Origin: Pseudobacter sp.
Lineage (GTDB): Bacteria > Bacteroidota > Bacteroidia > Chitinophagales > Chitinophagaceae
Length of the DNA stretch: 64,000 bases
NCBI GenBank assembly: GCA_017849455.1
Contig: JAFIGX010000010.1
Location: forward strand, 1 to 64,000
Direction: 5' to 3'
The notes under the pieces are model-generated. The model ran no database searches. It was not told where the DNA came from and saw only the letters and a program-made list of their open reading frames with translations. Of this stretch, positions 16,281 through 26,553 are shown in pieces (the stretch's first letter is position 1; each line of letters opens with the position of its first letter). A program made the position numbers and the translations under genes.

Positions 16281-19200
16281 ATGATTAAAACACGATTGCT
16301 GCCAGGCACAATTTTGTGCTGCCTTTTACTCTTGCTCATCTCAGGCAGCATGTTCGCCCAGACCCGGACCATTACCGGAAAGATCAAAGACAATAAGAAC
16401 AGGCCCATCCAGGGTGCTACCATCCAGGCTAAAGGCTCCGCCGGCGGAGCCACTACCGATGAGGCCGGTTCCTTCCGCCTCACCATCCCCGACAAAACAG
16501 ATTCCATTATCATATCGCATGTTGAATTCGATACGCGGACCATCGCACTCAAAGCGAAGTCGGTATTCGATATTTCACTGCAGCCCCGCGAAAACGGTCT
16601 CGATGCCGTGGTGGTGGTAGGATATGGTACCCAGAAGCGCCGCGACGTTACCGGCGCTGTCGCTTCCGTGAAAGGTGATGCCATCAAAAGCCTGCCCGTT
16701 ACCAATGTGGCGGAAGCCCTGCAAGGCAGGGTAGCCGGCGTGGAGGTGATCAAAGCTTCCGGCGAGCCCGGCGCTCCTGCCCAGATCATCATCCGTGGCG
16801 TGGCCTCACTCAACCAACCGCAGCCATTGTATATTGTAGATGGTATCCGGCAGTCGGGCGATAATATCAACGTGCAGGACATCGCCAGCATCGAAGTCCT
16901 GAAAGACGCCAGCGCTGCTTCCATCTACGGCTCCGCCGCCGCAGGCGGCGTGATCATGATCACCACGCGACGCGGACAAGGCGCCAAACCAACCATCAAC
17001 TTCAGCGCCCGCTACGGCCTTACCACTCCCAGGATATTGAAATTGCTCGACCGCGATGCGTTCATCCGCTTCCGCAAACTCATCAACGATCCTGTTTATG
17101 CCAACCAACAGCAGACAGATACACTGCCCAATACCAACTGGACAGACGAGATCTTCCGCAACGGCACCGAAGAGAACTATAACCTCTCCATCGCCGGCTC
17201 ATCTCCCAATATCAATTATTTCGTGTCGGGCATTTACAATAACCAGAAAGGTGTTTTCCTGGGTAATAAATCGGCACTCACCGGCGCCCGTGTGAATACG
17301 GAGATCAAGGTGAGTGAGCATATAAAGATCGGTGAACAGATATATGCCTGGCAGCGGAATACTGCGCCCGTCGGCATCACGCCCATCAATCCCCCGTTCC
17401 GCTCCGTGCCTACCATGCCCGTGTACGGCAATTCGCCCGAAAGTCCATGGGGCAAGAACCCTACCGGTTTCCAGGGTCCTAACCTGGTTGCACAGATCAA
17501 AACGGCCGACAGGCAAATGAACCAGCTCAATTTCCAGGGCAATGCTTTTGCAGAAGTGAAACTGCCTTTCTATCTCACTTTCAAAACAACGTTGGGCTAT
17601 ACCTATTATAATGAAGAGAACAATTATTTTCAGAATGCCTATAATGCAGGTATCGTTTCACTCGCCTCCACCAATCTTTCCAAAAGCACTGCTACCTACA
17701 AGACCATCCTGAACAACTATGTGCTTTCTTTCGATCATGCTTTCGGTCAGCATTCCGTGAATGCTATCATTGGGTATGAGCAATTCCACACGGTTTACAA
17801 CGGCATCACCACTGGCGCCACGGCAGTAGGAGGTAACTCCTATGCCTATCTGCTGACCTCCGATTCAAGGATCAGCCTTTCCAATGGCGGCTATGACCCC
17901 AATGGACTCGTGAAATCCACTTTCGGAAGGATCAACTACGATTACGACAAGAAATATTATGCCTCTTTCTCCCTGCGCAGGGACGGTAATTTCACCGTGT
18001 TCGGCCCGGGCAACCAGTATGGCGTTTTTCCTGCCGGTTCAGTAGGCTGGCGCATCAGCGAAGAGCCTTTCATGAAATCCTTGTTGCCGGAGGTGAATAT
18101 GCTCAAACTCAGGGGCAGCTATGGCGTGTTGGGTAACAGCAATATCCCTCCCTATATTTTCCTCTCGACATTCGATATCATCAGTGCGCAGAATTTTGCG
18201 CCGGGAGCCACGCCGGTATTGAATTATACACAGAACAATATTCCCAATCCCAATATCAAATGGGAGAGCATGTATGAAGCGAATGTGGGGCTCGATGCAG
18301 AACTGATGAACGGAAAGATCTTCCTGAGCGTGGACTGGTACGATAAGACCACCAAAGATATGCTCTATGATCTGCCCATTCCTACCAGCGCCGGTATGCC
18401 GGTGAGCATCTTCCGCACCAATATCGGTTCCGTCCGTAACCGTGGTGTCGAGTTCGTGGTGGGCTATCGCAATAGTATCGCTGATCTCAATTACTCCGTG
18501 AGCTTCAATGGCGCCTTCAATAAGAATAAAGTACTGAACCTCGATAATATCAACAACAACCCCATCCTCGCCGGTGATAACAATTATGGCAATCCCACGT
18601 TCGGGATCATGACAGGCCAGCCGCTTACCTACACGAAAGCCGGTTCACCTTTCGGTCAGCTCTATGGATTTAGAGTGGAAGGGATCTATGAGAATGAAGG
18701 GCAGATCGATAAACATCCACAGCAGCCCGGTAACAGGGCACATGTGGGCGACCTCATCTTTGCCGATATGGATGGAAATGGAGAGATCAATGATAAAGAC
18801 AAGACCGTTATCGGCAATCCATATCCGAAATTCGTATATGGTATCAATGTCAATCTCAACTGGAAAGGGTTCGACCTGGCCCTGCTTTTCAACGGCGTTG
18901 CCGGCGTCGATATTTTCAATGGGGTAGCGCCCTATGCACAGTCGTTCTTCAGCGATGGTAATACTACCTCCAAAGTATTCGGCGCTTCCTTCCTGGGCGA
19001 TAACCAGCTTACCGGTCAGCCCAGGATCGGCGTCATGAACGGCGCCAGCTTCGCGCCCGACCCCAATCACAATTACACCTGGGCCAGCAGCTATTTCGTA
19101 GAGAATGGCAGCTATCTTAAACTGAAGAACCTGCAGTTGGGATATAATTTTTCCAACCAGTTGCTGGACAGGGCGCATATCAAGAATGCACGCCTCTATG

Positions 19201-19346
19201 TAATGGCCAATAACCTGTTCACCATCACCAGGTACAGTGGAATAGATCCGGAACTGGGCGGCGGCGTTACCACACGCGGTATCGATGCCCCCTGGAGATA
19301 CCCCAATGCCAGGATCTATTCCGTAGGTATAGACCTCACTTTCTAA
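16281..19346 (+). CDS. SusC/RagA-family TonB-dependent transporter (GH97 locus)
   Basis: Outer-membrane transporter of 1021 aa: signal peptide ending at SGSMFAQ, carboxypeptidase-regulatory-like domain (ITGKIKDNKNRPIQGATIQA), linker VVVVGYGTQKRRDVTGAVAS (the standard SusC linker and plug start), plug signature IIIRGVASLNQPQPLYIVDG, barrel with terminal IYSVGIDLTF. No STN domain. It starts a locus with SusD (22 bp downstream) and a GH97 alpha-glucosidase, so the likely cargo is an alpha-glucan or malto-oligosaccharide, inferred from the enzyme. Confidence 0.93.
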   Translation: MIKTRLLPGTILCCLLLLLISGSMFAQTRTITGKIKDNKNRPIQGATIQAKGSAGGATTDEAGSFRLTIPDKTDSIIISHVEFDTRTIALKAKSVFDISLQPRENGLDAVVVVGYGTQKRRDVTGAVASVKGDAIKSLPVTNVAEALQGRVAGVEVIKASGEPGAPAQIIIRGVASLNQPQPLYIVDGIRQSGDNINVQDIASIEVLKDASAASIYGSAAAGGVIMITTRRGQGAKPTINFSARYGLTTPRILKLLDRDAFIRFRKLINDPVYANQQQTDTLPNTNWTDEIFRNGTEENYNLSIAGSSPNINYFVSGIYNNQKGVFLGNKSALTGARVNTEIKVSEHIKIGEQIYAWQRNTAPVGITPINPPFRSVPTMPVYGNSPESPWGKNPTGFQGPNLVAQIKTADRQMNQLNFQGNAFAEVKLPFYLTFKTTLGYTYYNEENNYFQNAYNAGIVSLASTNLSKSTATYKTILNNYVLSFDHAFGQHSVNAIIGYEQFHTVYNGITTGATAVGGNSYAYLLTSDSRISLSNGGYDPNGLVKSTFGRINYDYDKKYYASFSLRRDGNFTVFGPGNQYGVFPAGSVGWRISEEPFMKSLLPEVNMLKLRGSYGVLGNSNIPPYIFLSTFDIISAQNFAPGATPVLNYTQNNIPNPNIKWESMYEANVGLDAELMNGKIFLSVDWYDKTTKDMLYDLPIPTSAGMPVSIFRTNIGSVRNRGVEFVVGYRNSIADLNYSVSFNGAFNKNKVLNLDNINNNPILAGDNNYGNPTFGIMTGQPLTYTKAGSPFGQLYGFRVEGIYENEGQIDKHPQQPGNRAHVGDLIFADMDGNGEINDKDKTVIGNPYPKFVYGINVNLNWKGFDLALLFNGVAGVDIFNGVAPYAQSFFSDGNTTSKVFGASFLGDNQLTGQPRIGVMNGASFAPDPNHNYTWASSYFVENGSYLKLKNLQLGYNFSNQLLDRAHIKNARLYVMANNLFTITRYSGIDPELGGGVTTRGIDAPWRYPNARIYSVGIDLTF

Positions 19347-19367
19347 AAACCGATTAAATCTATTGCC

Positions 19368-21182
19368 ATGTTTAAAAAGATCATCATCATAGCCACTGCG
19401 GCCCTTGCAATGTCCGGTTGTAAGAAAGACCCGGTCAATGTGGCGCAGAAAGACGTGTATAGCAGTAATGAATACCCGAAAACATTGAAAGACCTGCTGG
19501 GTGTACTCGGCGCAGGCTATGGGAATTACCGTTCCTATGAACTGGCCGGTTTCCAGTTGTTGTGCAAAACTTTTGCCTGCAGCGAACACACGGCCGACCT
19601 GGCCTATGGAGGCGAGCAGGCCTGGACAGAACTGGCCCTGAACCACCTCAGTGTTTCAAATACCTATGCCAACGATCTTTGGAAAGGATGTTACGTGGGC
19701 GTAAAAGAAGCCAATGCCTTCCTGGAACGGGCCGATTTCTACGAAAAGAATTATATGGCCCTTTCCGAACAGCAGGTGGTGAATTTCATGCGCGGCGAAG
19801 CCTATTTCCTGCGAGCCTTCTATTATTTCAACCTCGAATGCTTTTTCGGAGAAGCCTATATCACTTCCTCCGGCGGAGGCGATAAACTGGGCGTACCCAT
19901 TTATACTTCCATCCCCAAAACACTGGAAGAAACACAGCAACCCAGGAAAACAACAAGAGAGGTATGGGATTTTATTATCAACGACCTGAAAAAATCCGCC
20001 GACCTCCTGCATGGCGCTGCATGGTCAGGGCCCAATAAAGGAAGGGCCACGGAGTGGTCGGCCAAAGCATTGTTGGGGAAAGCTTATGTGTTCACCCAGG
20101 ATTGGGGCAATGCCAAAACTACCTTGCGCGATGTGATCGATCATAGTGGCAAATCACTGATGCCTTTCAGCAAATACAAAGAAGCATTCAATGATAAACC
20201 GGAGAATGAATTCAATGAAGAATCCCTCTTCGAGATCAATGTAGACAGGGTGCCGGCCAATTACGGGATCTTTGCCGATTTCCCGCCCAATAAGAACCTC
20301 ACTACCAGTCAGGGCCTCATCTGGTCGCCCTCTGCGATTGGAGATAATGGCATCGAGAATGGTCCGAATAATAACCTGGGCTATTGCAATGAATTTGTGC
20401 ACGACAAGAACCTGCGCCGTTTCGGGTTCGATAGCGCCATTTATAAACTGGTAGACAATCCATCCTTCGATCCCGGTAAAGCGGAATCGCTCACCAACCA
20501 GAAAAAGATCATCGATCCCAATTACAAAGCAGGCGTTATTGCCATGCGCACCAATAAAACAGTGGACCCACGCCTGTATGTGGTGGCCCTTGAGCCCTGG
20601 ATCGATTCGGTCACCAATAACGATATACGCAAACCGGTCGGTAAATGCGTGGGCATCGGCCCCGATATCCAGAAGTACTTTCATGGCTGGAGCTTTAAGA
20701 AGTTCACGACCATGGACAATAATCTCTGGGCTAAGTCAAATGCTGCCGATGGCGCCAATTATTATATTATCCGCCTCGCTGATGTGTTCCTGTTATATGC
20801 CGAAGCCTGCATGAACTCCGGGGAGAATGCCAATGCGCTGGAATATATCAATAAGGTGAAGCGCAGGGCTTATGGGTATGATGTGAATGCCGCCTCACCG
20901 GTAGACTATGCCAGTCTATCGGCGCCCACTAAAGCCATCGATGTCAACCTTGGTAATAACCCCCTGCGTTATGAACGCTATGTGGAACTGTTTGCCGAAG
21001 GGCATTGGTGGTTCGACGTATGCAGGTGGAGGATCGGGAAAGCAGAAGCACAATATTATGGCAACACACTGCCTACCGGTGGACCGATAGAATGGAGCGA
21101 TACCCGTTCCTATTCTTTCCCCATCCCGGGCAATGAGATCAACTCGAATGTTAAAATTGGAAACCAGAATCCGGGGTATTGA
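19368..21182 (+). CDS. SusD/RagB-like outer-membrane lipoprotein (GH97 locus)
   Basis: Surface glycan-binding lipoprotein, 604 aa. The signal MFKKIIIIATAALAMSGC has a lipobox with Cys18. SusD-type features include MRGEAYFLRAFYYFNLECFF (first TPR pair), GRATEWSAKALLGKAYVFTQ, and the C-terminal RYERYVELFAEGHWWFDVCR block followed by IPGNEINSNVKIGNQNPGY, the usual family ending. It pairs with the SusC 22 bp upstream and lies 225 bp before the preferred GH97 start. Confidence 0.92.
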   Translation: MFKKIIIIATAALAMSGCKKDPVNVAQKDVYSSNEYPKTLKDLLGVLGAGYGNYRSYELAGFQLLCKTFACSEHTADLAYGGEQAWTELALNHLSVSNTYANDLWKGCYVGVKEANAFLERADFYEKNYMALSEQQVVNFMRGEAYFLRAFYYFNLECFFGEAYITSSGGGDKLGVPIYTSIPKTLEETQQPRKTTREVWDFIINDLKKSADLLHGAAWSGPNKGRATEWSAKALLGKAYVFTQDWGNAKTTLRDVIDHSGKSLMPFSKYKEAFNDKPENEFNEESLFEINVDRVPANYGIFADFPPNKNLTTSQGLIWSPSAIGDNGIENGPNNNLGYCNEFVHDKNLRRFGFDSAIYKLVDNPSFDPGKAESLTNQKKIIDPNYKAGVIAMRTNKTVDPRLYVVALEPWIDSVTNNDIRKPVGKCVGIGPDIQKYFHGWSFKKFTTMDNNLWAKSNAADGANYYIIRLADVFLLYAEACMNSGENANALEYINKVKRRAYGYDVNAASPVDYASLSAPTKAIDVNLGNNPLRYERYVELFAEGHWWFDVCRWRIGKAEAQYYGNTLPTGGPIEWSDTRSYSFPIPGNEINSNVKIGNQNPGY

Positions 21183-21407
21183 AGTTTTAATAAAGACCGC
21201 ATCGCCCACCTTCGCCTTACCGCCTTCGCACCGTTGGCAAACGGTGCTACAGCGATCGAATGGTGCAGGAGGGCAGAGACGCCGGGCCGCAGCAAAAAAA
21301 TGCTAGAACAAAATGTAACCGCTGCGTTTCTCCGTCATCGCCTTTCAAGGCCATCTGCGGTTTTTATTTTTCTGACAGAAACAGCTCTGGCTAAATACAA
21401 CGAGACT

Positions 21408-23573
21408 ATGCAGCAACAACCAAACGGTCTGATAAAAGCCCTGGTTATCGCAACGATCTTGATGGGCTTTCATACAACCATATCGGCACAGCAGGGCCAA
21501 CCCTTTTCCATCAGCATGAACAAAGTGAGCCTGCAATTCCTGCTGGACACGTCAGGCCGCCCGCTCTATGCCGTACAATTCAACCAGCAACCCGTAGTGC
21601 TTCCATCCCGGCTGGGATTTACGCTGAATGAAACAGACAGCGTATTCGACAGTGGTTTCCACATCATTGGTTCGGAACAATCTGCCGTAGATGAGAACTG
21701 GCAACCCGTATGGGGCGAGCAGCGTAACATCCGCAATCATTACCGCCAGTTGACCGTTCACTTGCAACAGGGCCGGCCGCCCGGCAGATTGCTGGATCTC
21801 GTATTCCGCGTTTTTGAAGATGGGGTAGGCTTCCGGTATGAGTTCCCCCGCCAGCAGCGACTGAATTATTTTATCGTGGCCAATGAATCCACGCAGTTCA
21901 ATATGGCCGGTGATCACAAGTCGTTCTGGATCCCCGGCGATTATGATACCAATGAATACCTCTATACCACCTCCCTCCTGAGTGAAGTGGATAACCGCAG
22001 GATGGTAGACAGTTCGCTGGACATTGCCGTTCGGGTAGCGCCCGACCGGTATTCAGTGCAAACGCCGCTTATGATGAAAACAAAGAATGGGCTTTATATC
22101 AATATCCATGAAGCAGCCTTGGTGAACTATTCGGCCATGCAATTGCATGTGAACACGAAAGACTTTTCATTGTCGGCCAGCCTCGTGCCCGATGCGGTCG
22201 GCAACAAAGCCTACCTGCATGCCCCGGCCAAGACACCCTGGCGCACGATCATCGTCAGCGATAAGGCCACTGAAATACTCAGTTCCAGGATGGTCCTGAA
22301 CCTCAATGATCCGACCCCCCTCACGAATACGAGCTGGATCAAACCCATGAAATTCGTAGGCGTATGGTGGGAAATGCAGACAGGCAAAGCCACCTGGAGC
22401 TATTCCGATTTTGCCGACAGTGTATCGGCTGCCGGCAAACCCATCCCCAATGGCCGGCATGGGGCCAATTCGGATAATGTTAAACGTTATATAGACTTCG
22501 CCGCTAAGAATGGCATACCAGCCGTGCTGGTAGAGGGATGGAATACAGGATGGGAAGACTGGTTCGGCAACTGGAAAGAAAATGTTTTCGATTTCGTGAC
22601 GCCTTACCCTGATTTCGATATGCCAGCGCTTACCCGGTATGCGTCTTCCAAAGGCGTGCAACTGATCATGCACCATGAAACCAGCGGTTCCGCCACCAAT
22701 TACGAGCGGCGGATGGATACCGCCTTCCGGTTCATGAAGAAGTGGGGCTATCATTCCGTGAAGACCGGCTATGTGGGAAAGATCATTCCCCGTGGTGAGC
22801 ATCACGATGGCCAATGGATGGTAGACCACTACAACCGCGTGGCCGAAAAAGCAGCCCGCTACCAGATCACCATCGACGCGCATGAGGCCGTGCGGCCCAC
22901 CGGCCTGCACCGCACCTGGCCCAACTGGATGGCCTGCGAATCGGGAAGGGGCAATGAATACAATGCCTTCAGCAATGGAAGTCCGCCCGAGCACGAGACC
23001 ATCCTGCCCTTCACCCGGCTGATGGGTGGCCCGATGGATTATACACCGGGCATCTTTAAAATGAAAGGATATACCGGCTATGCGCCAAAGCGGCAAATGC
23101 ATACCACGTTGGCTAAACAGCTCGCCTTATACATCACCCTCTACAGCCCTGTGCAAATGGTGGCTGACCTGCCGGAAAACTATGAAGCACATCCCGATGC
23201 GTTCCGGTTCATAAAAGAAGTACCGGTAGATTGGGATGATACGAAGGTCCTTTCGGCCGAACCGGGCGATTACCTCACCATTGCCCGCAAAGAAAAGGGA
23301 ACGGATAATTGGTTCATTGGGTCTATAACAGATGAGAATAAACGAATAGAGATCATTTCCTGCTCATTCCTCGATAAAGGAAAAAAATACCTGGCCACAC
23401 TGTATGCCGATGCGGACAATGCCGATTGGCAGAACAACCCCGAAGCCTATAGTATCAAGGAATTCCTGGTAGACGACCAGACAAAACTGCAGCTCACCCT
23501 CGCTGCAGGTGGTGGCGCGGCCCTTACACTGCGACCTGCCACAGACGTACAGGTGAAAGCATACGCACGCTAA
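21408..23573 (+). CDS. Glycoside hydrolase family 97, inverting alpha-glucosidase type
   Basis: Periplasmic or surface alpha-glucosidase of 721 aa. Start ATG 21408 gives a clean signal peptide (MQQQPNGLIKALVIATILMG ... TISAQQG); the longer frame from 21234 adds a non-signal-like extension. Family blocks: KFVGVWWEMQTGKATWSY, VEGWNTGWEDWFGNW, IMHHETSGS, ITIDAHEAVRPTGLHRTW and ACESGRGNEYNAF. The acidic residues Glu424, Glu493, Glu511 and Glu517 have the same spacing as Glu439, Glu508, Glu526 and Glu532 of Bacteroides SusB (constant offset 15), which are its bases, calcium ligand and acid. This places it with the inverting, calcium-dependent GH97a group rather than retaining alpha-galactosidases. 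It acts on glucan fragments imported or cut near SusC/SusD. Confidence 0.93.
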   Translation: MQQQPNGLIKALVIATILMGFHTTISAQQGQPFSISMNKVSLQFLLDTSGRPLYAVQFNQQPVVLPSRLGFTLNETDSVFDSGFHIIGSEQSAVDENWQPVWGEQRNIRNHYRQLTVHLQQGRPPGRLLDLVFRVFEDGVGFRYEFPRQQRLNYFIVANESTQFNMAGDHKSFWIPGDYDTNEYLYTTSLLSEVDNRRMVDSSLDIAVRVAPDRYSVQTPLMMKTKNGLYINIHEAALVNYSAMQLHVNTKDFSLSASLVPDAVGNKAYLHAPAKTPWRTIIVSDKATEILSSRMVLNLNDPTPLTNTSWIKPMKFVGVWWEMQTGKATWSYSDFADSVSAAGKPIPNGRHGANSDNVKRYIDFAAKNGIPAVLVEGWNTGWEDWFGNWKENVFDFVTPYPDFDMPALTRYASSKGVQLIMHHETSGSATNYERRMDTAFRFMKKWGYHSVKTGYVGKIIPRGEHHDGQWMVDHYNRVAEKAARYQITIDAHEAVRPTGLHRTWPNWMACESGRGNEYNAFSNGSPPEHETILPFTRLMGGPMDYTPGIFKMKGYTGYAPKRQMHTTLAKQLALYITLYSPVQMVADLPENYEAHPDAFRFIKEVPVDWDDTKVLSAEPGDYLTIARKEKGTDNWFIGSITDENKRIEIISCSFLDKGKKYLATLYADADNADWQNNPEAYSIKEFLVDDQTKLQLTLAAGGGAALTLRPATDVQVKAYAR

Positions 23574-23581
23574 CCAAACAC

Positions 23582-23800
23582 TTGTTATATGAATATGAAA
23601 CAAACCTCATCCACTCACCGACCAGGACCGGAGAAAAAACTTTCATGCGGTTCGATGAAATTAATTTTCGGTTGAACAATACCGTTAATGACGGCGATAA
23701 GATCAGGATAGGGAAAGACAATGGAGATGCGCAGACCTATGGGGTTGATTTTATCGAATTGGAGCCAGTGCCGGCCGCAATTACACAGCCTGCAAGATTT
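23582..23800 (+). pseudogene. Remnant of a carbohydrate-active enzyme module
   Basis: Short in-frame stretch reading GEKTFMRFDEINFRLNNTV, NDGDKIRIGKDNGDAQTYG and VDFIELEPVPAAI. The VDFIELEPVP ending is typical of a beta-sandwich carbohydrate-binding module (CBM35-like) placed before or after a catalytic domain in glucan-degrading enzymes. There is no start, signal peptide or catalytic part, and similarity stops near 23790, where the frame runs into a dispersed repeat. Probably a leftover of a second enzyme of the GH97 locus removed by deletion. Confidence 0.45.
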
Positions 23801-23834
23801 TCAGTGAAACTCCCAATCCCAATCTTATTATCTT

Positions 23835-23866
23835 CGTGCCTCCGTGCCTTCGTGGTTCAAATGCTT
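23835..23866. repeat. Dispersed intergenic motif (CGTGCCTCCGTGCCTTCGTG)
   Basis: The stretch around CTTCGTGCCTCCGTGCCTTC followed by GTGGTTCAAA is an internally repetitive phrase (CGTGCCTxCGTGCCTTCGTG). From memory it recurs between genes in many environmental genomes. It lies between the enzyme remnant and the end of the minus-strand secreted protein gene. Confidence 0.35.
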
Positions 23867-23877
23867 CTAAACAACCT

Positions 23878-24369
23878 TCATTCACACAACTGCAACGCAT
23901 CCGTGCTCTTCGTGCTGAACTGGATCTTTCTGCATTTATTATCCGGTCCATAATACAGTACGAGGCAACCGTAGCCGGTCTGGTAAGCTTCCCATTTATC
24001 ATCTTTTATTTTGGGATGTCCCAACAATCTGAACAGGCTTCCCCGTTTGGAACCGAGCAGGGGAACACTGAGCTTGCCCTGGAATTTAGGGCCGATCTCT
24101 ATATAGTCGCGGGTGGTGTAAAAATAGATATCGCGGTCTTTGTAGAAAACCGTACCGCCGCATTTGGAAGAGGTGGATTCATCTTCGGAGGTGGTGAAAC
24201 AGGGGAGCACGCTTTTGATCTCGCTGCTGGCGCGGTTGGGCCGCAGGCCATTCACCTTTCCATCCATAATATCCACTTCAAAAACGGGGCACTTGGCCTT
24301 GGCCTTCAACTGAGCTTGGCAAAAGGAGAACAGGCCCAGGGAAATGAGCATTGACAGGAGTTGTTTCAT
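23878..24369 (-). CDS. Small secreted protein of unknown function
   Basis: A 163-aa protein with a clear Sec signal (MKQLLSMLISLGLFSFCQAQ). The mature part has four or more Cys (KAKCPVF, VLPCFT, SSKCGGT, GYGCLVLYYG, NKCRKI), suggesting disulfides in the periplasm or outside the cell, and a GYGCLVLYYGPDNKC strand pair near the C-terminus. I do not recognise a family. The minus-strand frame is preferred over the overlapping plus-strand frame because it has a signal peptide and regular residue usage. Its start lies about 60 bp from an octamer-repeat element. Confidence 0.65.
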   Translation of the reverse strand: MKQLLSMLISLGLFSFCQAQLKAKAKCPVFEVDIMDGKVNGLRPNRASSEIKSVLPCFTTSEDESTSSKCGGTVFYKDRDIYFYTTRDYIEIGPKFQGKLSVPLLGSKRGSLFRLLGHPKIKDDKWEAYQTGYGCLVLYYGPDNKCRKIQFSTKSTDALQLCE

Positions 24370-24426
24370 GAGGATTTTTAATTTAAAGGGTACAGGGTGT
24401 TGTACTGCAAAAAGCTTGCTAGAATG

Positions 24427-24517
24427 GTTGACAGGTTAGCAAGTTGACAGGTTAACAAGTTGACAGGTTGACAAGGGCATCTCCTAAGTGCGGGTTCCCC
24501 CTTGTTAACCTGTCAAC
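24427..24517 (+). repeat. Octamer-repeat hairpin element, copy 1
   Basis: Three perfect-period 16-bp units GTTGACAGGTTrrCAA (24427-24442, 24443-24458, 24459-24474), each made of two octamers GTTnnCAn; a 27-bp core (24475-24501); then one reverse-complement unit TTGTTAACCTGTCAAC (24502-24517). The whole folds into a long hairpin with the core at the tip. The core read on the minus strand matches the core of copy 2 at 21 of 27 positions (shared GAACCCG and GGAGAT blocks). Confidence 0.85.
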
Positions 24518-24590
24518 TTTTATACAACCGTTTCATAACAAATGGTCAATTCCCTTATCTTTAAACCTTTTCCAGACAAAAACCAAGGTT

Positions 24591-26549
24591 ATGAATTTAG
24601 TGTCAAGAATTTTCGCCGGCGCCTGCCTATCTGCTTTGGGCCTGGCAACTACTGCTCAAACCCCCAGCCGCTATGATCAGCACGAAGCTTTTGCCCCGGG
24701 ATTCTATCCTATGTATGGCGATGAAGTGCGGGCGGCAGACGGAACACCTGGCCCTCACTATTGGCAGAACAGGGCCGATTATAAAATAGAAGTTGCACTG
24801 GATGATGAAAAACAATCCATCAGCGGCAATGTGGTGATCACATACACCAACAACAGCCCCCAGTCATTATCCTTTGTTTGGCTGCAACTTGACCAGAACA
24901 TCTACAGTCTCAAATCGAGAAGTGTAGCCACTACGGCCACCGGAGGTGGCCGCTGGGCCAACCGCAATGCTTTCGATGGTGGTTACGATATCAAATCAGT
25001 TGCCATTATCCAGGATGGCAGGGAAGTAGCGGCCAGCTATTCCATCAACGATACCCGGATGCAGATCAAACTACCGAAAGAGGTGAAAGCAAAAGGTGGT
25101 CTTGTGCAATTCAGGATCAATTATGGTTTCAACATCCCCGAGTATGGCACCGACCGTATGGGCCGTCTTCAAACAAAGAATGGATGGGTCTATGAGATCG
25201 CACAATGGTATCCCCGTATGTGCGTATACGATAATGTGAACGGATGGAATACCCTTCCTTATCTCGGGCAGGGTGAGTTCTACCTGGAATATGGAGATAT
25301 CACTTACCAGGTCACTGCACCTGCCAGTCATATCGTAGTAGGTTCAGGCGAACTGCTCAACCCGAAGGAAGTGCTTACGGCCGAGCAACTGAAGCGCTGG
25401 AATGCAGCTTCTGCCAGCGATAAGACAGTGATGCTTCGCTCGGCTGCTGAGGTTACCGAAGCTTCCAGTCGCCCGGCCGGCCCGAAACTCACCTGGAAAT
25501 TCAAATGCAACAATACACGCGATGTGGCATGGGCCTCTTCCAAAGCATTCATCTGGGATGCTGCGCGGATCAACCTTCCCGGTGGCAAAAAATCCCTGGC
25601 CATGTCGGCCTACCCGGTTGAAAGTATGGGCGATAGCGCCTGGAGCCGTTCCACCGAATATGTGAAAGGCGCTATTGAATTCTATTCGGAATACCTGTAC
25701 CCCTATACCTATCCCGTGGCAGTGAATGTAGCCGGGATCGTAGGTGGTATGGAATATCCCGGTATCGTTTTCTGCAGTTACCGCGCAAGACTGGGCGGCC
25801 TCTGGGGTGTTACTTCGCATGAGTTCGGTCATAACTGGTTCCCGATGATCGTGGGCAGCGATGAGCGCCGCTTCCCCTGGATGGATGAAGGCTTCAACAC
25901 TTTCATCAACTCACTGGCTGAAGTGAAATTCAACAAAGGTGAATATGCCGGCAACCGCGCAACGCCCGTCGATGCCCTGGCACGTGCCTTCTTCAATGAT
26001 AACAGCGAGAGTATTTACAATGTGCCCGATGTAACGCAGCAGGGCAATCTCGGTATCGTGGCCTATTATAAACCTTCTTACGGACTGAAGCTGCTTCGTG
26101 AAAGCATTCTCGGTGAAGAACGTTTCGATACCGCTTTTAAATATTATGTACACCAATGGGCTTTCAAACATCCTACCCCTTATGATTTCTTCCACTGTAT
26201 CGAGAATGCGGCCGGTGAATCGCTCGACTGGTTCTGGCGCGGATGGTTCCTGAAGAACTGGAAGATCGATCAGGCAGTACAGGATGTGACCTATCAACAG
26301 AATGATCCATCCAAAGGAAGCCTCATCACCATCGCCAACCTGGAGCAATTACCTATGCCGGTGACGGTAGAGATCAAAGAGGCCAATGGCAAAACAGGCC
26401 GCGTACAATTGCCTGTGGAGATATGGCAGCATGGTGGTGTCTGGAAGTTTGGCTATAATTCAACAGACAAGATCCAGCAGGTCACGATCGACCCGGATAA
26501 AAAGATCCCGGATGTAAATGTGAAGAACAATATCTGGCCCGCCCAGTAA
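24591..26549 (+). CDS. M1-family metallopeptidase (aminopeptidase N-like)
   Basis: Secreted zinc peptidase of 652 aa. Start ATG 24591 gives a signal peptide ([20 protein letters not shown] ... TTAQ); the longer frame from 24468 reads through the repeat element and is rejected. N-terminal beta domain ([20 protein letters not shown]), then the catalytic domain: [10 protein letters not shown] (GxMEN-like exopeptidase loop, with Tyr replacing Asn) and the gluzincin motif HEFGH (His410, Glu411, His414) with the third ligand Glu433 in WMDEGF, spacing HExxH-18-E. A C-terminal region with [20 protein letters not shown] is also family-typical. It likely trims peptides in the periplasm or at the surface. 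The gene is bracketed by two inverted repeat elements. Confidence 0.93.
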   Translation: MNLVSRIFAGACLSALGLATTAQTPSRYDQHEAFAPGFYPMYGDEVRAADGTPGPHYWQNRADYKIEVALDDEKQSISGNVVITYTNNSPQSLSFVWLQLDQNIYSLKSRSVATTATGGGRWANRNAFDGGYDIKSVAIIQDGREVAASYSINDTRMQIKLPKEVKAKGGLVQFRINYGFNIPEYGTDRMGRLQTKNGWVYEIAQWYPRMCVYDNVNGWNTLPYLGQGEFYLEYGDITYQVTAPASHIVVGSGELLNPKEVLTAEQLKRWNAASASDKTVMLRSAAEVTEASSRPAGPKLTWKFKCNNTRDVAWASSKAFIWDAARINLPGGKKSLAMSAYPVESMGDSAWSRSTEYVKGAIEFYSEYLYPYTYPVAVNVAGIVGGMEYPGIVFCSYRARLGGLWGVTSHEFGHNWFPMIVGSDERRFPWMDEGFNTFINSLAEVKFNKGEYAGNRATPVDALARAFFNDNSESIYNVPDVTQQGNLGIVAYYKPSYGLKLLRESILGEERFDTAFKYYVHQWAFKHPTPYDFFHCIENAAGESLDWFWRGWFLKNWKIDQAVQDVTYQQNDPSKGSLITIANLEQLPMPVTVEIKEANGKTGRVQLPVEIWQHGGVWKFGYNSTDKIQQVTIDPDKKIPDVNVKNNIWPAQ

Positions 26550-26553
26550 TGGG

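Noticed and set aside
18645..19646. 333-codon minus-strand frame antisense to susC
   Set aside because: Lies within a well-supported SusC/SusD gene pair; composition reflects the opposite-frame image of the sense genes and no domain or signal is seen.
22167..23102. 311-codon minus-strand frame antisense to GH97
   Set aside because: Shadow of the GH97 catalytic region, whose residues match SusB spacing; no start context or domain on the minus strand.
23836..24354. 172-codon plus-strand frame
   Set aside because: Antisense to the secreted-protein gene at 23878-24369, which has a clear signal peptide and cysteine pattern; the plus frame also begins in a dispersed repeat.
24427..24517. Possible CRISPR array
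   Set aside because: Units are contiguous 16-bp repeats without spacers, followed by inverted units; no cas genes nearby.
24468..24590. N-terminal extension of the M1 peptidase
   Set aside because: It translates the octamer-repeat element and would hide the good signal peptide that starts at 24591.
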